Of a stretch of DNA of 59,550 bases, positions 26,486-33,239 are shown piece after piece. The notes beneath the pieces are model-generated. The model saw only the letters and a program-made list of their open reading frames with translations, made no database searches and was not told the origin of the DNA. The stretch's first letter is position 1. Each line of letters opens with the position of its first letter. Both the position numbers and the translations under genes were made by a program. Origin of the DNA: Roseomonas mucosa ATCC BAA-692 (GTDB taxonomy: Bacteria; Pseudomonadota; Alphaproteobacteria; Acetobacterales; Acetobacteraceae); assembly GCF_000622225.1 (NCBI RefSeq), contig NZ_JHWD01000022.1:1-59550 (forward strand), given 5' to 3'.

Positions 26486-26743
26486 ATGGCGATCAGCCCA
26501 GTTCAATGCCGAATGGCTCGCGTAGCCCTCCAGTCAGGAGTGCGTGAGGCGACAGCTATGGCTGGGATATCGCTGAACACCATCGCAGGCCTGGAGCGAG
26601 GGGAAGCCCTTCAGCCTCGAACCTTGCCTGGAATCCACACTGCCCTCGAAGCCGCCGGCATGGAGTTCATCCCCGTATACGACGGTGGGGCCGGGGTGAG
26701 GCTGTGGAAGTCGATGGACGAAACGTCACATCAGGAGAACTGA
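26486..26743 (+). CDS. Small XRE-family DNA-binding protein
   Basis: An 85-residue protein consisting of one helix-turn-helix domain (ISPVQCRMARVAL ... GISLNTIAGLERG) followed by the family tail AALEAAGMEFIP-like, here ALEAAGMEFIPVYDGGAGVRLW. The ATG at 26486 is chosen because the family starts at ITPxQCRAAR; ATG 26513 would remove it. Such stand-alone regulators are common in alphaproteobacteria. The next small gene begins 3 bases after its stop, behind an AGGAGAA site, so the two are co-transcribed. Target unknown. Confidence 0.75.
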   Translation: MAISPVQCRMARVALQSGVREATAMAGISLNTIAGLERGEALQPRTLPGIHTALEAAGMEFIPVYDGGAGVRLWKSMDETSHQEN

Positions 26744-26745
26744 GT

Positions 26746-26925
26746 TTGCGGAAGCCGAACTACAGCCAGGAACGTGCCCAGCGCGAGAGAGACAAGGCTG
26801 CGAAGACGCGTGCCAAGGAGCAGAAAAAGCAGGACCAGAAGGCTGCCGAGCTGGCCGAGCTAACAGAACCTAATAATTCAGAGGATCGGCTGCCTGAGCC
26901 GCTGGATCCCGCCGTCAAAGGATAG
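26746..26925 (+). CDS. Small highly charged basic protein
   Basis: A 59-residue protein beginning LRKPNYSQERAQRERDKAAK, rich in Lys, Arg, Glu and Ala, predicted to be one helix. A TTG start at 26746 with AGGAGAA seven bases upstream fits best. The KPNY-x-x-ER start recalls short conserved peptides of alphaproteobacteria with no known function. It is immediately downstream of the XRE gene. Confidence 0.55.
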   Translation: MRKPNYSQERAQRERDKAAKTRAKEQKKQDQKAAELAELTEPNNSEDRLPEPLDPAVKG

Positions 26926-26930
26926 CCCTC

Positions 26931-27168
26931 ATGAGCGACACCGTTATCTAGACCGGAGGTCCATCCCGAGGAGATGCGGGCCGCCGCCAGTCTCCGGATC
27001 GGTGATGCCGTGTCGCTCCAGGCCACCGCACGGGCCACGCCGGCTGGGCTGATAGCCGCGGCTGTCCTGGTTGGGGTCGTGCTGCTGCCCACGGCGGCCG
27101 GGGCGTCGAGCGGGCCGGGCGCTACTCCGGCAACCGGCTTGCCCGCCGCTTGGACAAGGCCGGCCTGA
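26931..27168 (+). pseudogene. Small single-pass membrane protein with a frameshift
   Basis: An ATG at 26931 (MSDTVI) meets a TAG at codon 7. Removing one T near 26949 gives a continuous frame MSDTVIRPEVHPEEMRAAAS joined to RIGDAVSLQATARATPAGLI and a hydrophobic segment AAAVLVGVVLLPTA. The downstream part is also readable from ATG 26974. A one-base insertion in a short membrane-peptide gene, or a sequencing error, explains this. It is the third gene of the small cluster. Confidence 0.4.
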
Positions 27169-27252
27169 GCCGGCACCGGATGCGCGACTGTCGGCTCAGG
27201 TGGGGCGGCACTCTTCCCACTTCCGCTCAGCCAGAAGGTAGGACGCTATCTA

Positions 27253-27507
27253 GTGGCACGCAAGATCCACGAGCCTTCGATGAAGCACTGCTCAGGCACG
27301 GCTATGCGAGTCGTCCGCCTCGCCACGGATGTCGATGCCGTTCATGCGGAACGGGCAGCGGCCGGCGTCACCATCCTACAGCCGCCAAAGGACATGGATT
27401 TCGGCCGCTGCTTCACCGCGCAGGACCCGGATGGCCCCGCCTGCGCGTCTTTCGCCCGGGCTGAAACGGGCGCCCCCCGGGGCAGCGCCACGAAGAATTT
27501 CCCGTGA
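27253..27507 (+). pseudogene. Glyoxalase/bleomycin-resistance (VOC) fragment
   Basis: Only the C-terminal half of a VOC-fold protein is recognisable: VVRLATDVDAVHAERAAAGV, then TILQPPKDMDFGRCFTAQDPDG. The preceding segment does not continue the domain in frame, so this is a gene remnant. Confidence 0.4.
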
Positions 27508-27528
27508 CAGGGGTGGTCCCAGGGCGAC

Positions 27529-27585
27529 GGGGCTGACATTGCGTGGCGGACCGGGCGCCTCCGGCGCGCCCGCCACGCCAGCCCC
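27529..27585 (+). promoter_or_regulatory. Long stem-loop in the leader of the EamA transporter gene
   Basis: GGGGCTG (27529-27535) pairs with CAGCCCC (27579-27585), and inside it GCGTGGCGG pairs with CGCCACGC and GGGCGCC with GGCGC. The hairpin ends 47 bp before the ATG of the transporter. It could affect translation or mark an upstream transcript end; there is no U tract. Confidence 0.35.
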
Positions 27586-27632
27586 ACCCGGTGCCATGAT
27601 GACCCCAGCCCGCCGACGCCCCGCGAACCGCC

Positions 27633-28529
27633 ATGGATAAGCATGTCCTGAACGGCGTGCTGCTCGCCTTCCTCGCCTATGCCTCCTATGCGCTGAGCGA
27701 CGCCTCGATCAAGCTGATCGAGGGCGCGCTGGACCCCTTCGAGGTCGCCTTCTTCGGCGCCGTGCTGGGCCTGGGCGCGGTCCCCTTCATCCTCGGCCCC
27801 GGCGACCGGCTGACGGATCTGGTGGTGTCGCGCCACCGCGGCCTGTGGCTGTTGCGCGGCGCCTTCGCGGTGATCGGCAGCCTGTCCAGCATCATCGCCT
27901 TCACCGCCCTGCCGATGGCGGAGGCCTTCTGCCTGATCTTCCTGCTGCCGGTCTTCGTCACCATCCTGTCGGTGGTCTTCCTGAAGGAGCCGGTGGGCTG
28001 GCGCCGCTGGTCGGCGGTGATCGTCGGCTTCCTGGGCGTGCTGATCGTGCTGCGCCCCGGCTTCCGGGAGCTCACCGCCGGGCATCTGGCCGCCATCGTC
28101 GGCGGCTTCTCCGGCGCGGTGACGATCATCATCCTGCGGGCGCTGGGGGGAAAGGAGAAGCGGATCTCCCTCTATGGCGCCGGGCTGATCGGCCCGATCC
28201 TGGTCAGCGGGCTGCTGATGCTGCCGCGCTTCGCATGGCCGAGCGGCGAGCAGTGGCTCTACCTCGCCGGCTACGGCCTTCTGGCGGCGGGGGGCAACGT
28301 GCTGATCATGCTGGCCTCGGCCAAGGCTCCCGCCAGCCTCGTGGCGCCGACCCAGTACAGCCAGATGCTCTGGGGCGTCGGACTCGGCTATGCCGTCTTC
28401 GGCGACCGGCTGGATGGCTGGATGTTCCTGGGCATGGCGGTGATCGTGGGCTCGGGCCTCTTCACCTTCCTGCGCGAGACCAAGCGCACCACCTGGTGGC
28501 GGCGCGCGCCGCCGGTCCACCCGCAATAG
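27633..28529 (+). CDS. EamA/DMT-family inner-membrane transporter
   Basis: A 298-residue protein with about ten hydrophobic segments and the two EamA repeats (about 10-140 and 155-285). Conserved elements include ALSDASIKLIEG at the start, FTALPMAEAFCLIFLLPVFVTILS with FLKEPVGWRRW in the first repeat, and QYSQMLWGVGLGYAVFGDRLD in the second. DMT carriers export or import small metabolites such as amino acids, and the substrate cannot be read from sequence. It stands alone, convergent with the LigD genes. Confidence 0.88.
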   Translation: MDKHVLNGVLLAFLAYASYALSDASIKLIEGALDPFEVAFFGAVLGLGAVPFILGPGDRLTDLVVSRHRGLWLLRGAFAVIGSLSSIIAFTALPMAEAFCLIFLLPVFVTILSVVFLKEPVGWRRWSAVIVGFLGVLIVLRPGFRELTAGHLAAIVGGFSGAVTIIILRALGGKEKRISLYGAGLIGPILVSGLLMLPRFAWPSGEQWLYLAGYGLLAAGGNVLIMLASAKAPASLVAPTQYSQMLWGVGLGYAVFGDRLDGWMFLGMAVIVGSGLFTFLRETKRTTWWRRAPPVHPQ

Positions 28530-28593
28530 GCACCCCGCCCGCCTCCGGCCGGACGGTGGCTTCCTGTTGCCGTTCCGCCCTGTGGCCACTCCC

Positions 28594-28878
28594 GGGGGAG
28601 AGGCGCCGCCTCTCCCGCCGGACCCCCTCTCCGCCGGGGACCGAGTTGGCTCTGCATGGTTGCCGTCGGTCTGCGGCCTGATCCCCGGAAGCAGGTGGCA
28701 ACGCAGGGCTCCCGAAAGGAAGAAAAGGCACCGTCTCCGTGCTGGTGGCAGCGGCAGTCCGCCGGAGAGCGTCGCTCTCCGGCGCGATCCGACCCCAGCA
28801 AGGGCCAACCCATCGGGTCCAGGGCGCGCAGCGTCCTGGCGGATAGGGGGTCCGGGGGAAAGGCAGGGCCTTTCCCCC
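28594..28878. repeat. Dyad repeat between convergent genes
   Basis: Positions 28594-28635 and 28838-28878 are inverted copies of each other, about 42 bp with only a handful of mismatches. Each copy also holds its own hairpin (for example GGGGGAAAGGC and GCCTTTCCCCC at 28854-28878). A third hairpin, CCGGAGAGCG and CGCTCTCCGG, lies between. This fills most of the 373-bp gap 28530-28902. It looks like a REP/MITE-like dispersed element and may also end transcription from both sides. Confidence 0.5.
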
Positions 28879-28902
28879 GGGGACGGCGCCACTGCCCGAA
28901 CC

Positions 28903-29820
28903 TCAGCGCAACTTCGAGGCCGGCGGCAAGGGCCGCGCGGCCTCTTCCATCCCCGCCCAGGGGTCCGGCGTTTCCAGCCGGGCCGGGGCGGTGGCAATGG
29001 TGAAGCGCCGGGGGTCGAGCCCTTCCGTCACCTCCGCCCAGTCCAGCGGCATGGCCACCGGGGCGCCGGGCCGGGCGCGGGGCGACCAGGGCGCCACCGC
29101 CGAGGCCCCACGCGCATTGCGCTGGAAATCCAGGAAGATTCGCCCGTCCCGCCCAGCCAGGGCGGATTGCGTGGTGAAGCGCTGCGGCGCCTCCCTCGCC
29201 AGATCCTCGCAGATCGCTGCCGCCACCGCGTGCAGCCGGTCCCACCGCGCCCCGGGGGCCAGGGGCACCACCAGATGCAGCCCCTTGCCGCCCGTGGTCT
29301 TGCAGAAGGGCGCGAGGCCCAGCGCCAGCACGCGCTCGCGCAGCGCCAGGGCCGCCGCGACCACGGAATCGAAGGACAGGTCCTCCGCCGGGTCGAGGTC
29401 GAGCACCATCCGGTCCGGCTGCGCCAGCCGGGCGCCGCGGGCGCCCCAGGGATGAATCTCCAGCACCCCGGACTGTGCCAGGGCGACCAGCGCCTCGGGC
29501 GTATCCACCTGGATCAGCGGCTTCTCCTCGCCGCGCAGCCGCACCGTGCCGACCAGCGGCGAGAGGCCACGCGCGGCATGGCGCTGCACGAATCGCTCGC
29601 CTCCGATCCCCTCCGGCGCCCGCAGCAGGGTCAGCGGCCGCCCGGCGATGGCCGGCAGCAGACGCGGCGCCACGCGTTCCAGGTAGCGGGCGAGGTCCTG
29701 CTTGGTGACCGGCCCCGCATCGCCAGAAGCGGGCCAGTAGACCCGCTCCGGATGCGTCAGCGCGCCCCCCGCCACGGCCGGGCCGGGGTCGCGGCGCCCG
29801 CTCTGGCCGGACGGGCTCAT
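28903..29820 (-). CDS. ligD: Stand-alone LigD polymerase (primase-polymerase) domain
   Basis: A 305-residue protein equal to the POL domain of bacterial NHEJ ligase D. Visible motifs are LTHPERVYWP, the catalytic LDLDPAE (metal-binding D-x-D), FCKTTGGKGLHLVVPL and IFLDFQRNARG. The domain fills gaps and adds nucleotides at DNA ends during non-homologous end joining. It overlaps the phosphoesterase gene by an ATGA junction. No ATP-dependent ligase domain is present in either gene, which is unusual, so this pair must work with a ligase and Ku encoded elsewhere. Confidence 0.9.
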   Translation of the reverse strand: MSPSGQSGRRDPGPAVAGGALTHPERVYWPASGDAGPVTKQDLARYLERVAPRLLPAIAGRPLTLLRAPEGIGGERFVQRHAARGLSPLVGTVRLRGEEKPLIQVDTPEALVALAQSGVLEIHPWGARGARLAQPDRMVLDLDPAEDLSFDSVVAAALALRERVLALGLAPFCKTTGGKGLHLVVPLAPGARWDRLHAVAAAICEDLAREAPQRFTTQSALAGRDGRIFLDFQRNARGASAVAPWSPRARPGAPVAMPLDWAEVTEGLDPRRFTIATAPARLETPDPWAGMEEAARPLPPASKLR

Positions 29821-30416
29821 CCGCGCCCCGGCGCGCCCGTCGCGATCTGCGCCAGGTCGCGCCCGGACAGGACCGAGGTCGTGGCCTCGCGCAGCAGCGC
29901 ATCGCCGGAGCCGGGCCGGGCCTCCTCGTCGCGGTCCTTGATCAGCAGCCAGTTCCGGCGCGTCCCACGCCCGCGTCCGCGCATCAGCACCAGGTGCCAG
30001 CCGCCCTTCAGGCGCGTGCCGTGCAGGCGGAAATGCAGGCGCCCCCCTGCCAGATCCGCCGCTGGGTCCTCCGAAAGCGGCTCCCAGCTTCCGCGGTCCC
30101 AGAGCATGACCGTACCGGCGCCGTAGCCGCTGCCGATCACCCCCTCGAAGCCGCCATAGTCGAGGGGATGGTGCTCCACCTCCACCGCGAGGCGCTTCTC
30201 CTCCGGATCGAGGCTGGGACCGCGCGTCACCGCCCAGGACTTCAGCACGCCATCCAGTTCGAGGCGGAAGTCGTAGTGCAGCCGCGTGGCGTCGTGCTTC
30301 TGCACCACGAAGAGACCCTCGTGCCGCCCGCCGTGGCGGATCGCCCCCTCGGGTTCCGGCGTCTGCCGGAAATCGCGCTTCTGGCGATAGCGGGCGAGCG
30401 GGTCACTGTCTGTCAT
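29817..30416 (-). CDS. ligD: Stand-alone LigD 3'-phosphoesterase domain
   Basis: A 199-residue protein matching the PE domain of LigD: FVVQKHDATRLHYDFRLELDG with the metal-binding His/His/Asp set, SWAVTRGPSLDP, EHHPLDYGGFEGVIGSGYGAG and NWLLIKDRDEEA. PE domains remove 3' phosphates and ribonucleotides at breaks before ligation. The ATG at 30416 is chosen because the open frame upstream to 30533 has no family similarity. It overlaps the POL gene by 4 bases and follows the glyoxalase-like gene by 52 bp. The order PE then POL is that of a PE-LIG-POL protein lacking its middle. Confidence 0.88.
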   Translation of the reverse strand: MTDSDPLARYRQKRDFRQTPEPEGAIRHGGRHEGLFVVQKHDATRLHYDFRLELDGVLKSWAVTRGPSLDPEEKRLAVEVEHHPLDYGGFEGVIGSGYGAGTVMLWDRGSWEPLSEDPAADLAGGRLHFRLHGTRLKGGWHLVLMRGRGRGTRRNWLLIKDRDEEARPGSGDALLREATTSVLSGRDLAQIATGAPGRG

Positions 30417-30468
30417 GGCGAAGGGAGAACGCTTCCGCCACGCCCCGGTTCGGCCGCGGGGTGCAGGG

Positions 30469-31314
30469 TCAGTCCATGAAGGCCAGGGCCAGCCCCGCCG
30501 CCTCGGCCGGGGGCACCACCAGCCGCGCCCCATGCCGGACCGCCGTCACGCCATTCCCCGCCAGCAGCACCGCCACCTGTTCCGGCGCGGCGCAGTGGAG
30601 GCTGAGCGCCACCATCCGGTCCCGCCCCTCCTCCAGCGCCGGGACCTCGCCGAAACGCTCCGCCACCACATCTGGCCGCAGCACGAGGACTGTGCCGGAA
30701 CCGGCCGGCAGGCAGAGGCCGCCCTCGGTTTCCCGCACCGAATCCGCCCCGAAGAGGCGCCGGAACAGGCCGCCCATCCGCTCCGGCTCCCCGGAGGCGA
30801 TCACGAACTCCGCCACGCCGGTCACGCCGTTGGGATGCCGGCGCCATTCCTCGCGCCAGACCAGTTCCGGCGTGTCGTGGTGGCAGAAGAACACCCGCCC
30901 GCTCTGGACCGCCGGGTCGGTGACGCTGGCGGTGCGGAAACGCGCATCCCGGCTTTCCTCCCCCAGCCGCACCGGGCGGCTGAATTCCCGGGCCTCGCCG
31001 ACCGGCGCGCCCTTCGCGCGCAGGCGCCCGGCGAAATCGGGGGCGTCGGGCTTGAAGACGAGGCCGCTCAGCCCCGGAGGCGCGGTGTGCAGGTCCGCCC
31101 GCTGGGACGCTTCAAGGGGCGTCCGGCCGGGTTCGTAGCCGAGGAGCTCCAGGTAGTCCCGGCCGAAGATGGCGAGATGGTTGCTCGACCCCAGCGTGTG
31201 GTGGCCGCGCTCGGTCATGTCGAAGCCGAGCCGCGTGTACTGCGCCAGCGCCGCGTCGAGCCGGTCGCCCACGGTGATGACCACGTGGTCGATGGTGGCG
31301 GACAGATCGCTCAT
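30469..31314 (-). CDS. Glyoxalase-like (VOC) domain protein
   Basis: A 281-residue protein of the glyoxalase-like family. An N-terminal VOC module begins DHVVITVGDRLDAALAQYTRLGF and includes HHTLGSSNHLAIF and DYLELLGYE; a second module follows GVTGVAEFVIASGEPERM. The ATG at 31314 is chosen over an upstream frame lacking similarity. Substrate is not predictable. It is the first gene of a likely operon with the two LigD domains. A strong Fur-box sequence lies 86-104 bp upstream, so iron control of this operon is possible. Confidence 0.8.
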   Translation of the reverse strand: MSDLSATIDHVVITVGDRLDAALAQYTRLGFDMTERGHHTLGSSNHLAIFGRDYLELLGYEPGRTPLEASQRADLHTAPPGLSGLVFKPDAPDFAGRLRAKGAPVGEAREFSRPVRLGEESRDARFRTASVTDPAVQSGRVFFCHHDTPELVWREEWRRHPNGVTGVAEFVIASGEPERMGGLFRRLFGADSVRETEGGLCLPAGSGTVLVLRPDVVAERFGEVPALEEGRDRMVALSLHCAAPEQVAVLLAGNGVTAVRHGARLVVPPAEAAGLALAFMD

Positions 31315-31399
31315 GGTTCGGCTCCCTTGGCGCCCGATTGCGGCCGCGAAGTCTCGCGCGCCCGCCCTGCCCGGGTCCATCCCCGGAAAGTCACATTCG

Positions 31400-31418
31400 G
31401 ATAATGATAATCACTTGC
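31400..31418. promoter_or_regulatory. Fur box
   Basis: GATAATGATAATCACTTGC matches the 19-bp Fur consensus at 16 of 19 positions, with the left 14 perfect. It lies between the glyoxalase-like gene (minus strand) and the candidate small RNA (plus strand) and could serve either. Confidence 0.65.
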
Positions 31419-31419
31419 A

Positions 31420-31546
31420 TTTAAATTTTGGGCGTGCTTAACCTCTCTTCGCGGGCACCACTACCCCGTATCCCATCGAATGCCTCCTGCATTCAGACGT
31501 CGGAAACTCCCTACAGCCCGGTCGGCAACGACCGGGCTGCTTTTTC
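31420..31546 (+). ncRNA. Candidate Fur-regulated small RNA with anti-Shine-Dalgarno loop
   Basis: This gene-free interval starts at a Fur box and ends at a canonical intrinsic terminator on the plus strand, with no plus-strand gene to terminate. Inside is a perfect hairpin at 31478-31494: GAATGC, loop CTCCT, GCATTC. The loop presents CCUCCU-like sequence complementary to ribosome-binding sites, a hallmark of several alphaproteobacterial regulatory RNAs. The 5' end is not determined; a TTGCAT box at 31415 could be the -35 element. Existence and iron control are predictions. Confidence 0.5.
31515..31545 (+). terminator. Intrinsic terminator
   Basis: Perfect 9-bp stem AGCCCGGTC (31515-31523) and GACCGGGCT (31530-31538) with loop GGCAAC is followed by GC and five T. 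On the opposite strand the stem is not followed by a U tract, so it acts on plus-strand transcripts. Confidence 0.8.
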
Positions 31547-31605
31547 TCGTGCAGCCGGCGTCTCGCCCGTGCAATAGGAATCCCCCCCCCCCGCCGGAGG
31601 CCGCA

Positions 31606-33234
31606 TCAGCCCGGCACGTAGCCCAGCGCCCGGTCGCGCGCGCGGGCCTCCGCCACCCGCTCCTCCGCCGGGCCGAAGCCGCCACCGCCCGAGGTTTCCA
31701 GCCGGATCACGTCGCCCTGACGCAGGCGCAGGTTGTTGACCTTGGAGCCCAGGCTCCGCATCTCGCCGCCGCGCAGCAGCAGAAGCCGCCCGGCACTACC
31801 CGGCTCGCCGCCCGCCAGTCCATAGGGGCGGAAGCGGAAGCGTTCGGCATTGGCGGTGAGGACGGCTTCCTGTGCGTCGATCCGCCACTCGCGGACCAGA
31901 CCGAGCCCGCCGCGATACCGCCCCGCGCCGCCGGAACCAGGCAGCAGCCCGTACCGCGCGATCGTCAGCGGCAACTCGCTCTCGATCATCTCGGCGGGGA
32001 TGTTGGAGTTGTTGTGCATGCCGAAGGTGAAGGCACTCAGCCCGTCGCCTTCCGGATGCGCGCCACTGCCGCCGACCTCGATCTCCACCAGCACGCCGCG
32101 CGCGCCGTCCTCCTGCACCGTCTGGAAGGAGCACACGTAGCTGACGCCGTAATAGGCGGCGGGCACGCGATCCGGGACCGCCTGGTGCAGCGCGCCGAGC
32201 AGCGTGGTGGCGAGGCGGTGCGTCGCCGCGATCCGGTTCGCCACCGGTGCCGGGTGGCGGGCGCTGACGACGGTGCCTTCCGGCGCGATCACGGCGATGG
32301 GGCGGTAGCATCCGGCATTGGCCGGGATCGGCTCGTCGGCGACGGCCATCACCGCATAGGAGACGGCGGAATGGGCCGAGGCGAGCGTGGCGTTCACCGG
32401 CCCCAGCGCCTGCGGGCCGCAGCCGGAAAGATCGACCGACATCTCCTCGCCACGCACGGTGATGGCGGCATGGATGCGGATGGGCGCGTCGGTGATGCCG
32501 TCGTCGTCGAGGAAATCCTCGAATGCGTAGTGCCCATCCGGGATGCGGCCGATCATCGCCCGCATGGCGCGCTCGGACCCGTCCAGGATCTGCGCGCAGC
32601 CCGCGACCACCGCCGCGGCGCCGAAGCGCGCGGCCAGCTTGCGCAGGTTGCCCTCGCCCACGGCGAGCGAGGCGATCTGCGCCTGGAGGTCGCCCCAGAG
32701 GATCTCCGGCTGGCGCACGTTCTGCCGCATCACTGCCAGCAGGTCGGCGTTCAGCACGCCGCGCCGGCAGAGCTTCAGCGGCGGCAGGCGCAGCCCTTCC
32801 TGGAAGATCTCGGTCGCGGTCGCGGCATAGGAGCCCGCCGCCATGCCGCCCATGTCGAGATGGTGGCAGAGCGTGCCGACGATGGCGATGCGCTCCCCCT
32901 CCGCGAAGACCGGGCGGAAGGCCAGGATGTCGGGAATGTGCTGGCCGCCGCAATAGGGATCGTTGGTGATGACGACATCGCCTTCCTCCCACTGCGCCAG
33001 CGGCAGGTGGTCGCGCACCACGGTCAGCAGCCCGGCGCTCATCGAGTTCAGGTGCTGCGGGATGCGGGCGGACTGCGCGACGTTGTAGCCGTCGCGGTCG
33101 AAGACGGCGGTGGAATAGTCCAGCAGCTCCCGCACCACGGTGGAGCGGCTGGTGCGCCAGACGGTCACGTCCATCTCGGCGGCGGCGGCGGTCAGGCCGT
33201 TGCGCAGGACCTCCAGTTCGACAGGGCCGAGCAT
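31606..33234 (-). CDS. hyuB: Hydantoinase B/oxoprolinase family protein
   Basis: A 542-residue protein of the hydantoinase B/oxoprolinase family (usual length 520-600): VELEVLRNGLTAAAAEMDVT, VRELLDYSTAVFD, VVITNDPYCGGQHIPD, and PLTIARYGLLPGSGGAGRYRGG near the end. With HyuA it forms an ATP-dependent enzyme opening cyclic amides such as 5-oxoproline or N-substituted hydantoins. The ATG at 33234 is chosen because AGGAGG lies 10 bases upstream; a GTG at 33243 that overlaps the hyuA stop is the alternative. It is the last gene of the seven-gene transport-catabolism operon. Confidence 0.88.
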   Translation of the reverse strand: MLGPVELEVLRNGLTAAAAEMDVTVWRTSRSTVVRELLDYSTAVFDRDGYNVAQSARIPQHLNSMSAGLLTVVRDHLPLAQWEEGDVVITNDPYCGGQHIPDILAFRPVFAEGERIAIVGTLCHHLDMGGMAAGSYAATATEIFQEGLRLPPLKLCRRGVLNADLLAVMRQNVRQPEILWGDLQAQIASLAVGEGNLRKLAARFGAAAVVAGCAQILDGSERAMRAMIGRIPDGHYAFEDFLDDDGITDAPIRIHAAITVRGEEMSVDLSGCGPQALGPVNATLASAHSAVSYAVMAVADEPIPANAGCYRPIAVIAPEGTVVSARHPAPVANRIAATHRLATTLLGALHQAVPDRVPAAYYGVSYVCSFQTVQEDGARGVLVEIEVGGSGAHPEGDGLSAFTFGMHNNSNIPAEMIESELPLTIARYGLLPGSGGAGRYRGGLGLVREWRIDAQEAVLTANAERFRFRPYGLAGGEPGSAGRLLLLRGGEMRSLGSKVNNLRLRQGDVIRLETSGGGGFGPAEERVAEARARDRALGYVPG

Positions 33235-33239
33235 GACCG

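Noticed and set aside
27342-28997. 551-codon minus-strand frame
   Set aside because: Antisense to the EamA transporter and across the dyad repeat; low-complexity residues and no domain.
28903-30416. A full-length ligD broken by a frameshift
   Set aside because: Both genes are complete at their ends, meet in a clean ATGA overlap, and there is no room for or trace of a ligase domain.
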